Origin: an uncultured Actinomycetes bacterium
Lineage (GTDB): Bacteria; Actinomycetota; Thermoleophilia; Solirubrobacterales; 70-9
Reading direction: 5' to 3'
DNA: 24,612 nt
Assembly: GCA_937907435.1 (NCBI GenBank)
Contig: CALCIA010000329.1
Location: 1-24,612, forward strand
The notes beneath the pieces are model-generated. The model was not told the DNA's origin and made no database searches. It saw only the letters and a program-made list of their open reading frames with translations. Shown here piece after piece: positions 13,826 through 21,264 of the stretch. The first letter of the stretch is position 1. Every line of letters starts with the position of its first letter. The position numbers and the translations under genes were made by a program.

Positions 13826-14802
13826 GCGGCAATCGACAGAACGCTCAAACCCCGCCACGAACAGCCGGGCCGGAATCGACAACGGGCGAGGACTCATCCA
13901 GCTCGATATCGCGGGGACCCGTCCAGGTCATCCGCCACACCAATCTGCGCGTCGCGGCTGCGGCCCTTGCCTGGTTGGTAGGGACGCTGTGGGGACTGCT
14001 GAACATCCACCCTGTCTGGGTCGTCGTGGCAATCGCTGCCGCCGCCCTCGCAGCCGGACTCATCCACGGCGCCGAGTACAGGCGTCACGTCATCGTCATC
14101 GTCATACCCGTCGTACTCCTATTCGGAGTCGGGGCCTATCTCGTCGAAGATGCCCTGTCCGGAGGTGATCATGCTCCTACGATCCCGCCGCCGGGGACGA
14201 TCATCAACGCCCAGACGGGCGAGCCAGCCGTGAATGTTCAATATTCGACGCCCCAAATGGCACAAATCGGTGCCGGTGGGATCTTCCGCGCGTGCGACCT
14301 GACGCGTGAACATCCGTGCCGCTATGAACGCAATCAGGGGCCGATCAAGGCCAAGCCCGGAGACCTGCTCGAACTTGGGATCAGGCTTCACAACGGCAAC
14401 GACGCCTCGGTGCCATACGCTCGCTTCACGGTCGAGATGTGGGGCGGCCAGGGCACGTTCATCGCGAAAAACTCAAGCGGCGAAGTCACGAGCGAACGGC
14501 GGGACCCCCTGTCGGCCGAGCTCGACATCGAATATCAGACGGGAACGACCCACGAAGGCATCGAAGAAAGCGTGGAAATCGACGTACCTGAAAGCGCCGG
14601 CTACACGGCGCTGAACTATGTCCCCGGTTCGACCGTCCTGCTGGACGGGCACCACCATCTCGTTGCGAGGCTGCCGGACGGAATCATGGACAGCGGCCTG
14701 GCCCTCGCCGACATCGGGTCGCCGTCATCCTGTTACTTCTGCGACATCCGCTATATCCGATTCATCTTCTTCAAGGCCAAGGTCAACGACGGTGCTCTTT
14801 GA
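13822..14802 (+). CDS. Membrane protein with large extracellular domain
   Basis: A 326-aa protein. It has a Pro/Ser-rich N-terminal tail (1-40), membrane segments near 43-60, 64-82 and 90-108 (the last HVIVIVIPVVLLFGVGAYLV), and an exposed region of about 215 residues. The exposed region has a beta-rich look (KAKPGDLLELGIRLHNGNDA, VPYARFTVEMWGG), like surface domains of the DUF11/NEW3 type, plus two Cys pairs (ACDLTREHPCRY and SCYFCD). Start GTG at 13822 overlaps the stop of the previous gene (GTGA), so the two are translationally coupled and probably work together at the membrane. Function unknown. Confidence 0.7.
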   Translation: MSGNRQNAQTPPRTAGPESTTGEDSSSSISRGPVQVIRHTNLRVAAAALAWLVGTLWGLLNIHPVWVVVAIAAAALAAGLIHGAEYRRHVIVIVIPVVLLFGVGAYLVEDALSGGDHAPTIPPPGTIINAQTGEPAVNVQYSTPQMAQIGAGGIFRACDLTREHPCRYERNQGPIKAKPGDLLELGIRLHNGNDASVPYARFTVEMWGGQGTFIAKNSSGEVTSERRDPLSAELDIEYQTGTTHEGIEESVEIDVPESAGYTALNYVPGSTVLLDGHHHLVARLPDGIMDSGLALADIGSPSSCYFCDIRYIRFIFFKAKVNDGAL

Positions 14803-15316
14803 TTTTTTGGGCATACGCAAGGCCGAAGCAACAACCGGATGACCGGACGTTCGTTGAAAAGTCCCTTCATCGTCTCGGCGACGGCAAGTGTTCAGCGCTC
14901 TTCGCCAGGCACCGGATCTGAACCCCGAAGAGGGCCGGATCCGGCTTCATATCCCGGCATCCTGAAACGTCGGCCGTGCTCGGAGAAGGTCAAGTCGGAC
15001 ACCGTCTACCCGAGGGACCGTTCGTCACGACCCGCCACCCCAACAGGCTGACCTACCTCGGTGTCGGAGCAGCTCATTTCGGCCAGCGCTCCGGCCGGAT
15101 CATCTTGTACGCCCCATTCCATGAGATCCCGGCCTCCGCGGCCGCCTCCCCCATTCCTCGACCGACCGCTTGCCGACGGGTTTCTCCCTCGCGTCCTCGA
15201 CCAGGCAGTCGAGATCCCCTCGATCAGGTCGATCACCCGATGCCTTCTCGATGTCCTCTCCGGTCCCGTGGATCGAGAATCCCGGCGACGGCCCATGCCT
15301 CGGCTACCCTTCGTTC
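14803..15316. other. Stretch without a supportable gene
   Basis: No plus-strand gene is convincing. On the minus strand a short reading ending at 15074 (AAAEAGISWNGAYKM then IRPERWPK, stop TGA) looks like the C-terminus of a protein, but its upstream sequence continues in other frames (KPVGKRSVEEWG), as expected for a decayed gene fragment. A CCGGATC...GGATCCGG inverted pair lies near 14913-14945. No RNA gene is seen. Confidence 0.35.
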
Positions 15317-15547
15317 ATGGCCCTTGACCGCATCACCGTCGACCCCAATCGCATGCGCGGAATGCCGTGTATCCGTGACACGCGCGTCACCGTCAGCGCC
15401 GTGCTCGGCCAGCTCGCGGCCGGGGCGAGCGTCGACGACGTGCTCGCGGACTACCCCTACCTTGAGCGCGACGACGTGCTGGCGGCGTTGGAGTACGCCG
15501 CCGCCGACGCCCAAGAACGGGAGCTGCAGGTAACGGCTCCCGCGTGA
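15317..15547 (+). CDS. DUF433-family antitoxin
   Basis: A 76-aa protein covering the full DUF433 domain: DRITVDPNRMRGMPCIRDTR at the start (the conserved 'G.P.I..TR.TV' motif), then VTVSAVLGQLAAGASVDDVL (HTH) and the final ALEYAAADAQE. DUF433 proteins are antitoxins that partner DUF5615 PIN-like nucleases. The ATG at 15317 is chosen because the conserved domain begins there; upstream sequence is not domain-like. The stop overlaps the toxin start as GTGA. The antitoxin looks complete although its toxin is cut after about 24 codons. Confidence 0.85.
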   Translation: MALDRITVDPNRMRGMPCIRDTRVTVSAVLGQLAAGASVDDVLADYPYLERDDVLAALEYAAADAQERELQVTAPA

Positions 15548-15660
15548 GGCTCCCCTTCGACGCCAACCTCTCGCCCGAGGTGGCGCGGCGTCTCAAGGTC
15601 TCCGGCCACGACGCGGCCTCTTCGCCGTCGACTATCCGCTCCAGGGTTGGTCAGCCATAA
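15544..15660 (+). pseudogene. Truncated DUF5615 (PIN-like) toxin
   Basis: The GTG at 15544 opens RLPFDANLSPEVARRLKVSG then HDAA, the N-terminal motif of DUF5615 toxins including the first acidic active-site residue (D in FDANL). After that the sequence departs from the family and stops at TAA 15658-15660, leaving 38 codons where about 110-120 are usual. The remaining PIN-fold acidic residues are missing, so the product should not be a nuclease. The GTGA overlap with the antitoxin is intact. No continuation is visible in the 100 bp before the solute-binding protein gene. Confidence 0.75.
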
Positions 15661-15759
15661 CCCGTTCCGACGTTGCGCTCGCCATTTCCGGGGTCGGCAT
15701 TGTGGAAGGTGTCCGCGTCGGCGCCGTTCAGTCGGGTGTCCAGAGGCGCGGGGAAATGT

Positions 15760-17412
15760 TCACTTGCCCGCGGCCGCGCCGTGTTTGAATCGTAGGCTGG
15801 TCAGATCGGTCTCGAAGGTCGGGTTCCAGACGAAGCCGCGGAGGTCGACGGCCTTCGAGAAACTTGCCACCAGGGTCCGGGTGCCGAAGGGGACGATCGG
15901 AGCCCGCTTCATGTAGTCGCGGTCGAGCTGGGCGTAAGCCGCTTCGTCGATCGGGCGAGGGCCTCTCTCGAGGTCGGCGACCCGCCGGCTGAGGCTCGGG
16001 TCGACGAACCGGGAGAAGTTGTTGGTGTAGAAGGGGGTCGGCTTCGTGGCGAGCAGCGGCTCGAAGAAGTCGTTCGGGTGGGGATAGTCCTCGAACCAGT
16101 CGGCGAAGCCGGTGTCGAGGTTCGGCGTCCGTCCGTTGCCGATCGCCTCGAAGTACCTGTCGGGACCCAAGATCTTGAGGTGAACGTGAAAGCCCAGTTC
16201 GCGAAGCACGATCTGGTAATACGCACCGGCTTCGAAGTTCGGCGATTCGCCGTCGGTCCACACCGTGATGTCGCGATCGGAGGGGTCCGCTTCGCGGATC
16301 AGCCGGCGCGCCGTCGCCATGCTGTGCGGGTAGAGGTCGAACCTCCGGTATCCCGGCATGTTCGGCGGCAGGATCTGGTGGGTCGGGGCAAGTTGTTCTT
16401 CGTAGATGTCGTGCAGCACTTCCGGATCGACCGCATAGTTGATCGCCTGGCGAACCTTCAGGTCGTCGAACGGCGGGCGCTGCGTGTTCATCCAGAAGTA
16501 GTAGGTACTGACGGTCGGCTCGGTCCGCACCTGGGCGCCGCCGGCGCCCGCTTCGAGTTCGGTCATCCGGTCGGTCGGTGGCGGGTCGAAGAGCCAGTCA
16601 AGCCGGCCGTCGATCAGCCGGTTGACCTGTGCCTCTCCACTGCGCATCACGGTCACCTGGATGTGCCCGACGTGCCCGGCGGGGATCTGCGGCATCCGCG
16701 GGCCATCGTCGCGGCGCCACTCGGGATTGCGTTCATAGTTCCAGCCTTGCCCGGGCCGGCTTTCGGCGATGACGTAGGGGCCGGTGGCTGGTGGCGGATT
16801 CCATGACTGGTCGCGGATCGGCGTGGTCGATGGCACCGGGGCGGCGAAGGGCAGGGCGAGCTCGTCGGTGAAGGTCGCCCGTGGCCTGATGAGATGGATG
16901 ATGATCTTGCCGCTGCGGTCGTCGGTGACGATGCCGCCGATGTGGGGGCGCTGCCTCTTGGCGAAGCTCCTGGCCCCGACGATGTCGGCGTAGAAGGGCG
17001 ACCCGCCGGAATTGAGCCTGAACATCCGTTCGACGGCGAACCTGAAGTCGGAGGCCCGGACCGGCCCGCCGTCGGAGTAGCGCAGGCCGCGACGCAGGAA
17101 CAGCGTGTAGGTCCTGTCGCCGTCGCTGATCCGCGGCAGCGCCTTGGCCAACCCAGGGATGACCTCGCTGCCCGCCTTGCCGCTCGCGTGCCGGTAGGTC
17201 AGCAACGGGATGTAGGTGTCGTACATCGCCGTCCAGCCCTCGGCGGTGTAGGAGAGCTGCGGGTCCATGTAGTCGGGGAACGAGGTCCAGGCGGCCCGGA
17301 AGACGGGTTGCGTCGTGCCCATCGCGCCGGCCGCCCCCGCCCCGAGCCAGAGGCACAGTGCCAGCGAAGTCGCCGCCCCGACGAGCCATCCCCTGATCCC
17401 TCTGGCCCACAT
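15760..17412 (-). CDS. ABC-transporter substrate-binding protein, family 5
   Basis: A 550-aa exported protein of the SBP_bac_5 (peptide/nickel/oligopeptide) family. It has a signal peptide (residues 1-30, GWLVGAATSLALCLWLGAG; the Cys lacks a good lipobox, so cleavage after AGA is more likely than lipidation). The mature protein shows SFPDYMDPQLSYTAEGWTAM, YTLFLRRGLRYSDGGPVRAS (family signature), RQAINYAVDPE, and a C-terminal lobe with DWFEDYPHPNDFFEPLL. Length matches the family. Start ATG at 17412. No permease or ATPase gene is adjacent, so it is an orphan binding protein. It is divergent from the AbiEi gene with 107 bp between. Confidence 0.92.
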   Translation of the reverse strand: MWARGIRGWLVGAATSLALCLWLGAGAAGAMGTTQPVFRAAWTSFPDYMDPQLSYTAEGWTAMYDTYIPLLTYRHASGKAGSEVIPGLAKALPRISDGDRTYTLFLRRGLRYSDGGPVRASDFRFAVERMFRLNSGGSPFYADIVGARSFAKRQRPHIGGIVTDDRSGKIIIHLIRPRATFTDELALPFAAPVPSTTPIRDQSWNPPPATGPYVIAESRPGQGWNYERNPEWRRDDGPRMPQIPAGHVGHIQVTVMRSGEAQVNRLIDGRLDWLFDPPPTDRMTELEAGAGGAQVRTEPTVSTYYFWMNTQRPPFDDLKVRQAINYAVDPEVLHDIYEEQLAPTHQILPPNMPGYRRFDLYPHSMATARRLIREADPSDRDITVWTDGESPNFEAGAYYQIVLRELGFHVHLKILGPDRYFEAIGNGRTPNLDTGFADWFEDYPHPNDFFEPLLATKPTPFYTNNFSRFVDPSLSRRVADLERGPRPIDEAAYAQLDRDYMKRAPIVPFGTRTLVASFSKAVDLRGFVWNPTFETDLTSLRFKHGAAAGK

Positions 17413-17485
17413 CAGGCGCGAAGGATAGCTTGCCGAATGCGGCTCGAGAGACTTATGGGCGCGATGGATCAGAGGTCAGGTAATT

Positions 17486-17504
17486 CACGTCAGACGTGTA
17501 GAAT
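17486..17504 (+). promoter_or_regulatory. AbiEi promoter -10 with overlapping palindrome
   Basis: TAGAAT (17499-17504) is a good -10 box, 15 bp before the AbiEi ATG, so the leader would be only about 9 nt. Directly before it CACGT-CAG-ACGTG (17486-17498) is a perfect 5-bp inverted repeat. AbiEi proteins repress their own promoters through inverted repeats, and this site is placed to do that. The -35 is weak. Confidence 0.5.
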
Positions 17505-17519
17505 ACGCATTGAAACACA

Positions 17520-18311
17520 ATGCCTCGAGTGTCGCTGAAACCACTTGACGAGCGTCTCGCCGTCGGCAAGACCACGCTCACGAGCCGAGAACTGCGGGAA
17601 GAGCTGGGGATCTCCCCGGCCGCTGCCTCCAACCTGCTCGCGCGGTGGCGCCGTGCCGGGCTGGTCGATCAGGTCGCCCGCGGCCGCTACGCGATCCGAC
17701 AGATAGGCCTCCTCGGCACCCGGGCCTCCTCCGAGGACGTGGCGCTCGCGGTCGCGGCCCTGGTCGACGGCCGGGCACACAGGATCGCCTTCCACTCCGC
17801 GCTTGACTTCCACGGGCTCCTCACCCGCCCCGTCCGCACGGTCCAGATCGCCTCGCCACATCGCTTCACGAGCACCGAGGTCAGCGGGCGCCCGCTGAAA
17901 GTGGTGCTCGAGCGGGCCGACACCGTCGGAATCGGCACCGAGGACGCCGGCTTCGGCGCTCGCGTCTCGAATCTGGAGCGGGCGCTCCTCGATGCCGCCG
18001 CGCGTCCCGACCTGGTCGGCGGATACGTCCCTCTGGCGGAGGCACTCGCCGGCTCCGATGCGGACCCGGCTCGTCTGCGCGACCTCGCCGAGGAGCTGAG
18101 CGCCGGGCCGGCCCTCCGACGGATCGGGTCCCTTGCAGATCGCCTCGAGCTCACCAGGCTGGCCGGAAAGCTCGAGCCTCTGACGCCACCCGAATGGGAC
18201 CTCGACCTGGACCCGGGGCTGCGGGGGTCGAGCGGCGGGTTCCGGGACGGCAGGTGGCACATCCGCTGGCCGGTCGACCCTCACGCGGTCGCGGAGGAGA
18301 TCGCGCAGTGA
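17520..18311 (+). CDS. abiEi: AbiEi-type antitoxin and transcriptional repressor
   Basis: A 263-aa protein with the AbiEi layout. The N-terminal winged helix (residues 15-60) reads TTLTSRELREELGISPAAAS then LLARWRRAGLVDQVARGRYA. The C-terminal antitoxin domain (about 75-200) includes IAFHSALDFHGLLTRPVRTV, FTSTEVSGRPLKVVLERAD and RVSNLERALLDAAARPDLVG. AbiEi represses the operon and counteracts the AbiEii nucleotidyltransferase in type IV TA and phage-abortive systems. The ATG at 17520 lies 15 bp after a -10 box. The stop overlaps the abiEii start as GTGA. The gene is intact whereas its partner is deleted internally. Confidence 0.85.
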   Translation: MPRVSLKPLDERLAVGKTTLTSRELREELGISPAAASNLLARWRRAGLVDQVARGRYAIRQIGLLGTRASSEDVALAVAALVDGRAHRIAFHSALDFHGLLTRPVRTVQIASPHRFTSTEVSGRPLKVVLERADTVGIGTEDAGFGARVSNLERALLDAAARPDLVGGYVPLAEALAGSDADPARLRDLAEELSAGPALRRIGSLADRLELTRLAGKLEPLTPPEWDLDLDPGLRGSSGGFRDGRWHIRWPVDPHAVAEEIAQ

Positions 18312-18908
18312 TCCACCAGAACGTGATCAAGCGCAGAGCCGACGAGGATGGGCTCCCGGCCCCCACGGTCGAGCGCGACTACGTCCTCGCCCACGTCCTG
18401 ACCGCCATCGCCGAGCGCGATCAAGGGCAGCAGCTCGTCTTCAAGGGTGGGACCTCGCTTCGTCTCTGTCACTTCGAGGACTACCGCTACTCGGCCGATC
18501 TGGACTTCAGCCTGACTGGTGGCATCGACGCCGAGGGCGCGACCCACCTGATCACCGCGGCGCTCGTGGGCTGCCGGGAGCGGATCGGCCTTCCGCTGCT
18601 GGAGTTGGACGACAGGAACCGAGAAGCTGCGCTGTGTCATGCAGCGCCTGCAATGCCGCGATCTCCTCGACCTGTACGAGCTGCTCGTGGTGAACGACGT
18701 CGACGCCGAGGCGATGTGGCCGCTGTTCGAGCGCAAGGCCCGCCATCGCGACCGCGAGCCCGGCCGTTTTGCCGAGTCGTTTGACAATCGGGTCCCACGC
18801 TGGGAAGAGCGGTGGGACGGGGAGCTGATCGAGTACGCCACCTCGCCGCCGGAGTTCGACGGCGTCTTGCGCTCGGTCAGGCGTGAGCTGCGCTTCGCCT
18901 TCGGGTAG
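18308..18908 (+). pseudogene. abiEii: AbiEii nucleotidyltransferase toxin with internal deletion and frameshift
   Basis: The GTG at 18308 starts a normal AbiEii N-terminus, including VFKGGTSLRLCHFEDYRYSA then DLDFSL, so the GGTSL and DxD nucleotidyltransferase motifs are intact. At about 18611-18623 the sequence jumps to the C-terminal region in another frame: EKLRCVMQRLQCRDLLDLYE, then FERKARHRDREPGRFAESFD, ending at TAG 18906-18908. About 199 codons remain where near 290 are usual, so roughly 90 are lost from the middle and the downstream frame is shifted. The first frame continues in unrelated sequence to 18784. The toxin should be inactive. Confidence 0.75.
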
Positions 18909-18971
18909 TTCGGCCCGCCACGAGGTCACGAGAGCTCGCGACCGGCGGCGACCTCTCCCCCCTTATATGGA

Positions 18972-19094
18972 GCATGGGAAGAGGATCACTGGTTCCTCGG
19001 CGTGCACTGCTTCACCAGGTACGTGAAGGTCACCTTCTTCGAAGGCGCCGCGCTCGCACCGCCCGGTCCGACCGAAATATCGTACAGCGATATA
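18972..19094 (+). pseudogene. Fragment resembling DUF1801
   Basis: One frame reads AWEEDHWFLGVHCFTRYVKV then TFFEGAALAPPGPTEISYSD, close to the core of DUF1801 proteins ('YVKVTFFRGASLDP.PPGESK...VRYLDI'). Only about 40 codons remain of some 110-140, there is no good start, and the C-terminal part is lost. I read it as a remnant. The antisense frame is open too, so the call is tentative. Confidence 0.4.
19077..19093. promoter_or_regulatory. Perfect 6-bp inverted repeat
   Basis: ATATCG-TACAG-CGATAT is fully symmetric outside its 5-bp centre and stands out in G+C-rich DNA. It lies about 130 bp upstream of the propeller gene start (19222). The ATATCG/CGATAT half-sites recall operators of PadR-type and similar dimeric regulators; no such gene is in the window. 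Confidence 0.45.
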
Positions 19095-19221
19095 CCATCC
19101 TCCCGGCAGGCCCGAGCCTGCTCCTGTCTGTATCGATCGAGGAGTTCCACAAGGTGGGGAAAGGGGTGCCGGCGTGAGAGGACTGTTCGCGGGTGATGTC
19201 GCCGAGGATCGAGGCGGCGTG

Positions 19222-21195
19222 ATGGTTCGCTTGCTGTTCGTGGCGGCACTCGCCGCCTTTGCCCTGCTCTGGGCCGCTGCATCGGCCTCCGCCGCGCCGA
19301 CCTGGCTAGCGTCCACGAACCTCTCCGAACCCGGCGCGAACGCCGAAGGTCCCCGGGTCGCCGTCGACCCGCAGGGCGACGCGGTCACGGTCTGGCAGCG
19401 CTACGACGGCGCCAACTTGATCGTGCAGGCGGCGAGCCGGGAAGCCGGTGGCTCCTGGTCGGCCCCGGTCGACCTCTCGGCGCCGGGGCAGGACGCTCGC
19501 GAACCTGGGATCGCGGTCGACGCCGCAGGCGACGCGGTAGCGGTCTGGCAGCGCTACGACGGCACCGACTGGACCATCCAGGCGGCGAGCAGGAAGGCCG
19601 GCGGCGCCTGGTCGGCCCCGGTCGACCTTTCGGCGCCAGGCGAGAACGCATACGAGTCCCAGGTGGCGGTCGACGCCGCAGGCGACGCCATCGCGGTCTG
19701 GCAGCGGCACGAAGGCACCACCTGGATCGTCCAGGCGGCGAGCAGGAAGGCCGGCGGCGCCTGGTCGGCCCCGGTCGACCTCACCTCGCCCGGCGCGATC
19801 GGGCAGGAAGCTCGCGAACCTGAGATCGCGCTCGACGCCGCAGGCGACGCGGTCGCGGTCTGGAATCACTCCAACGGCATCGACTGGATCATCCAGGCGG
19901 CGAGCAGCTCGGCGCTCGGTGCCTGGTCGGCCCCCGTCGAACTTTCGGCGCCCGGGCACAGTGCCGAACACCCCCAGGTCGCGATCGCCCCACACGGCGA
20001 TGCGGTCGCCACCTGGGAACGCTCCGACGGCAGCAACGAAATCATCCAGGCCTCGACCCGGGAAGCCGGCGGCACCTGGTCGGCCCCGGCCAACCTCTCC
20101 TCGCCGGTGCAGAGCGCCTACTACCCCCAGGTGGCGCTCGACACCGAAGGAGACGCGACGGCGGTCTGGCAGCACTACGACGGCACCAACTGGATCGCCC
20201 AGGCGGCGAGCAGGCAGGCCGGCGGCACCTGGTCGGTCCCGGTCGACCTCACGGCGCCGGGGCAGAGTGTCGGCAGCGTCAACATCGCGCTCGACCCCCA
20301 GGGCGACGCGATCGCGGTCTGGAAACGCTACGACGGCACCGGCTGGATCGCCCAGGCGGCAAGCAGCTCGGCGCTCGGTGCCTGGTCGGCCCCGGTCGAC
20401 CTCTCGACCCCCGGCGAAGGTCTCGAAACGCCCCGCGTCGCTCTCGACGCCGACGGCGACGCGGTCGCGGTCTGGGGACACTACGACGGCATCGACGAGA
20501 TCATCCAGGCCGCCGGTTACGACGCCGCCGGCCCCCAGCTCCGCGGCCTCGCGGTGCCCGCCGCGGGTACGGTCGGCCAGGCACTCTCCTTCTCGGTCTC
20601 ACCGCTCGACGTCTTCTCCGCGGTGGGCGCGACGAGCTGGAGCTTCGGCGACGGCGCCACCGCTCCCGGCACCGCCGCCACCCATTCCTATGCGAGGGCC
20701 GGCACCTACACGGTGACCGTCACCAGCACCGACGCGCTCGGCAACACGAGCACGGCGACGAGAACGGTGACGGTGACGGCCGCCGCGGCATCCGTGACCC
20801 TGCCACCGCCCCCACCCCCGAAGACGGCCCTCGCCACCGCCGCCGCCCGGGCCAAGGTGAAGGGAGGCAAGGCGCTGCTGAAGCTGACCTGCCCGGCCTC
20901 GGGCTCGTGCAAGGGCGAGCTCGTCCTCACCACGCGGGTGAAGGCGACGAAGAGCCACCGCGCCAAGAAGAAGTCGCGGGCGAAGTCGGTCCGGATCGGC
21001 ACCGCCTCCTTCGACCTCGCGGCGGGCGCCCACGCAACGGTCCCGGTCAAGCTCAGCGCCAAGGGCCTCGCCCAGTTGAAGAAGAGCGGCAAGCGCGGAC
21101 TCAAGGCGACCGTCGGCGGCACCGGGATCAGGCCCGGCCCACTGGTCCTGAAGTCGACGCCGCCACGCCACCGGCCGGCGCACCGGCGCAGGTAA
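19222..21195 (+). CDS. Secreted beta-propeller-like repeat protein with PKD and basic C-terminal domain
   Basis: A 657-aa exported protein. Residues 1-24 are a signal peptide (LLFVAALAAFALLWAAASAS). Residues 27-433 are eight repeats of about 53 aa with the pattern 'VALDxxGDAVAVWQRYDG..WIIQAAS..AGGAWSAPVDLSAPG', suited to an eight-bladed propeller or sialidase-like array. Residues about 438-523 are a PKD domain (SWSFGDG, HSYARAGTYTVTVTSTD). After a PPPPPPP linker comes a Lys-rich beta domain (KVKGGKALLKLTCPASGSCK; C-terminal GLAQLKKSGKRGLKATVGG), a type frequent in Thermoleophilia. The ATG at 19222 with GAGG 7 nt upstream gives a clean signal peptide; the frame is open to a GTG at 19174. Likely a cell-surface binding protein. 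Confidence 0.85.
   Translation: MVRLLFVAALAAFALLWAAASASAAPTWLASTNLSEPGANAEGPRVAVDPQGDAVTVWQRYDGANLIVQAASREAGGSWSAPVDLSAPGQDAREPGIAVDAAGDAVAVWQRYDGTDWTIQAASRKAGGAWSAPVDLSAPGENAYESQVAVDAAGDAIAVWQRHEGTTWIVQAASRKAGGAWSAPVDLTSPGAIGQEAREPEIALDAAGDAVAVWNHSNGIDWIIQAASSSALGAWSAPVELSAPGHSAEHPQVAIAPHGDAVATWERSDGSNEIIQASTREAGGTWSAPANLSSPVQSAYYPQVALDTEGDATAVWQHYDGTNWIAQAASRQAGGTWSVPVDLTAPGQSVGSVNIALDPQGDAIAVWKRYDGTGWIAQAASSSALGAWSAPVDLSTPGEGLETPRVALDADGDAVAVWGHYDGIDEIIQAAGYDAAGPQLRGLAVPAAGTVGQALSFSVSPLDVFSAVGATSWSFGDGATAPGTAATHSYARAGTYTVTVTSTDALGNTSTATRTVTVTAAAASVTLPPPPPPKTALATAAARAKVKGGKALLKLTCPASGSCKGELVLTTRVKATKSHRAKKKSRAKSVRIGTASFDLAAGAHATVPVKLSAKGLAQLKKSGKRGLKATVGGTGIRPGPLVLKSTPPRHRPAHRRR
19300..20520 (+). 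repeat. Eight in-gene tandem repeats of about 160 bp
   Basis: The propeller units are also similar at DNA level: words such as GACGGCACC, ATCCAGGCGGCGAGC and TGGTCGGCCCCGGTCGACCT recur each unit. Units 2 and 3 share long identical runs, as do 4 and 7 (the GCGAGCAGCTCGGCGCTCGG variant). This implies unit duplication or gene conversion within the gene. Confidence 0.75.
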
Positions 21196-21234
21196 CCGGG
21201 GCCGCGCCCGAGGCGCGCGCCACTCGAAGAGGCC

Positions 21235-21254
21235 CTGGCTCCGAGGGTAGCCAG
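21235..21254. terminator. Hairpin between convergent genes
   Basis: CTGGCT (21235-21240) pairs with AGCCAG (21249-21254) around an 8-nt loop. It lies in the 69-bp gap between the convergent stops at 21195 and 21265. There is no U-run. It could be a bidirectional terminator; support is positional only. Confidence 0.3.
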
Positions 21255-21264
21255 CCCTCCGCGG

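Larger units (their letters stand above)
18909..19221. other. Intergenic stretch before the propeller gene
   Basis: It contains a short gene remnant (18972-19094) and a perfect palindrome (19077-19093), described separately. No complete gene is supported. Base composition is more A/T-rich around 18960-18970 and 19075-19095 than in the flanking genes. Confidence 0.4.

Noticed and set aside
18986..19282. Minus-strand reading over the DUF1801-like remnant
   Set aside because: It has no domain or SD, and the plus-strand frame matches a known family core better; neither strand holds a complete gene.
19306..20481. 391-codon minus-strand repetitive frame
   Set aside because: It mirrors the eight repeats of the propeller gene on the opposite strand; the plus-strand product has a signal peptide and PKD domain.
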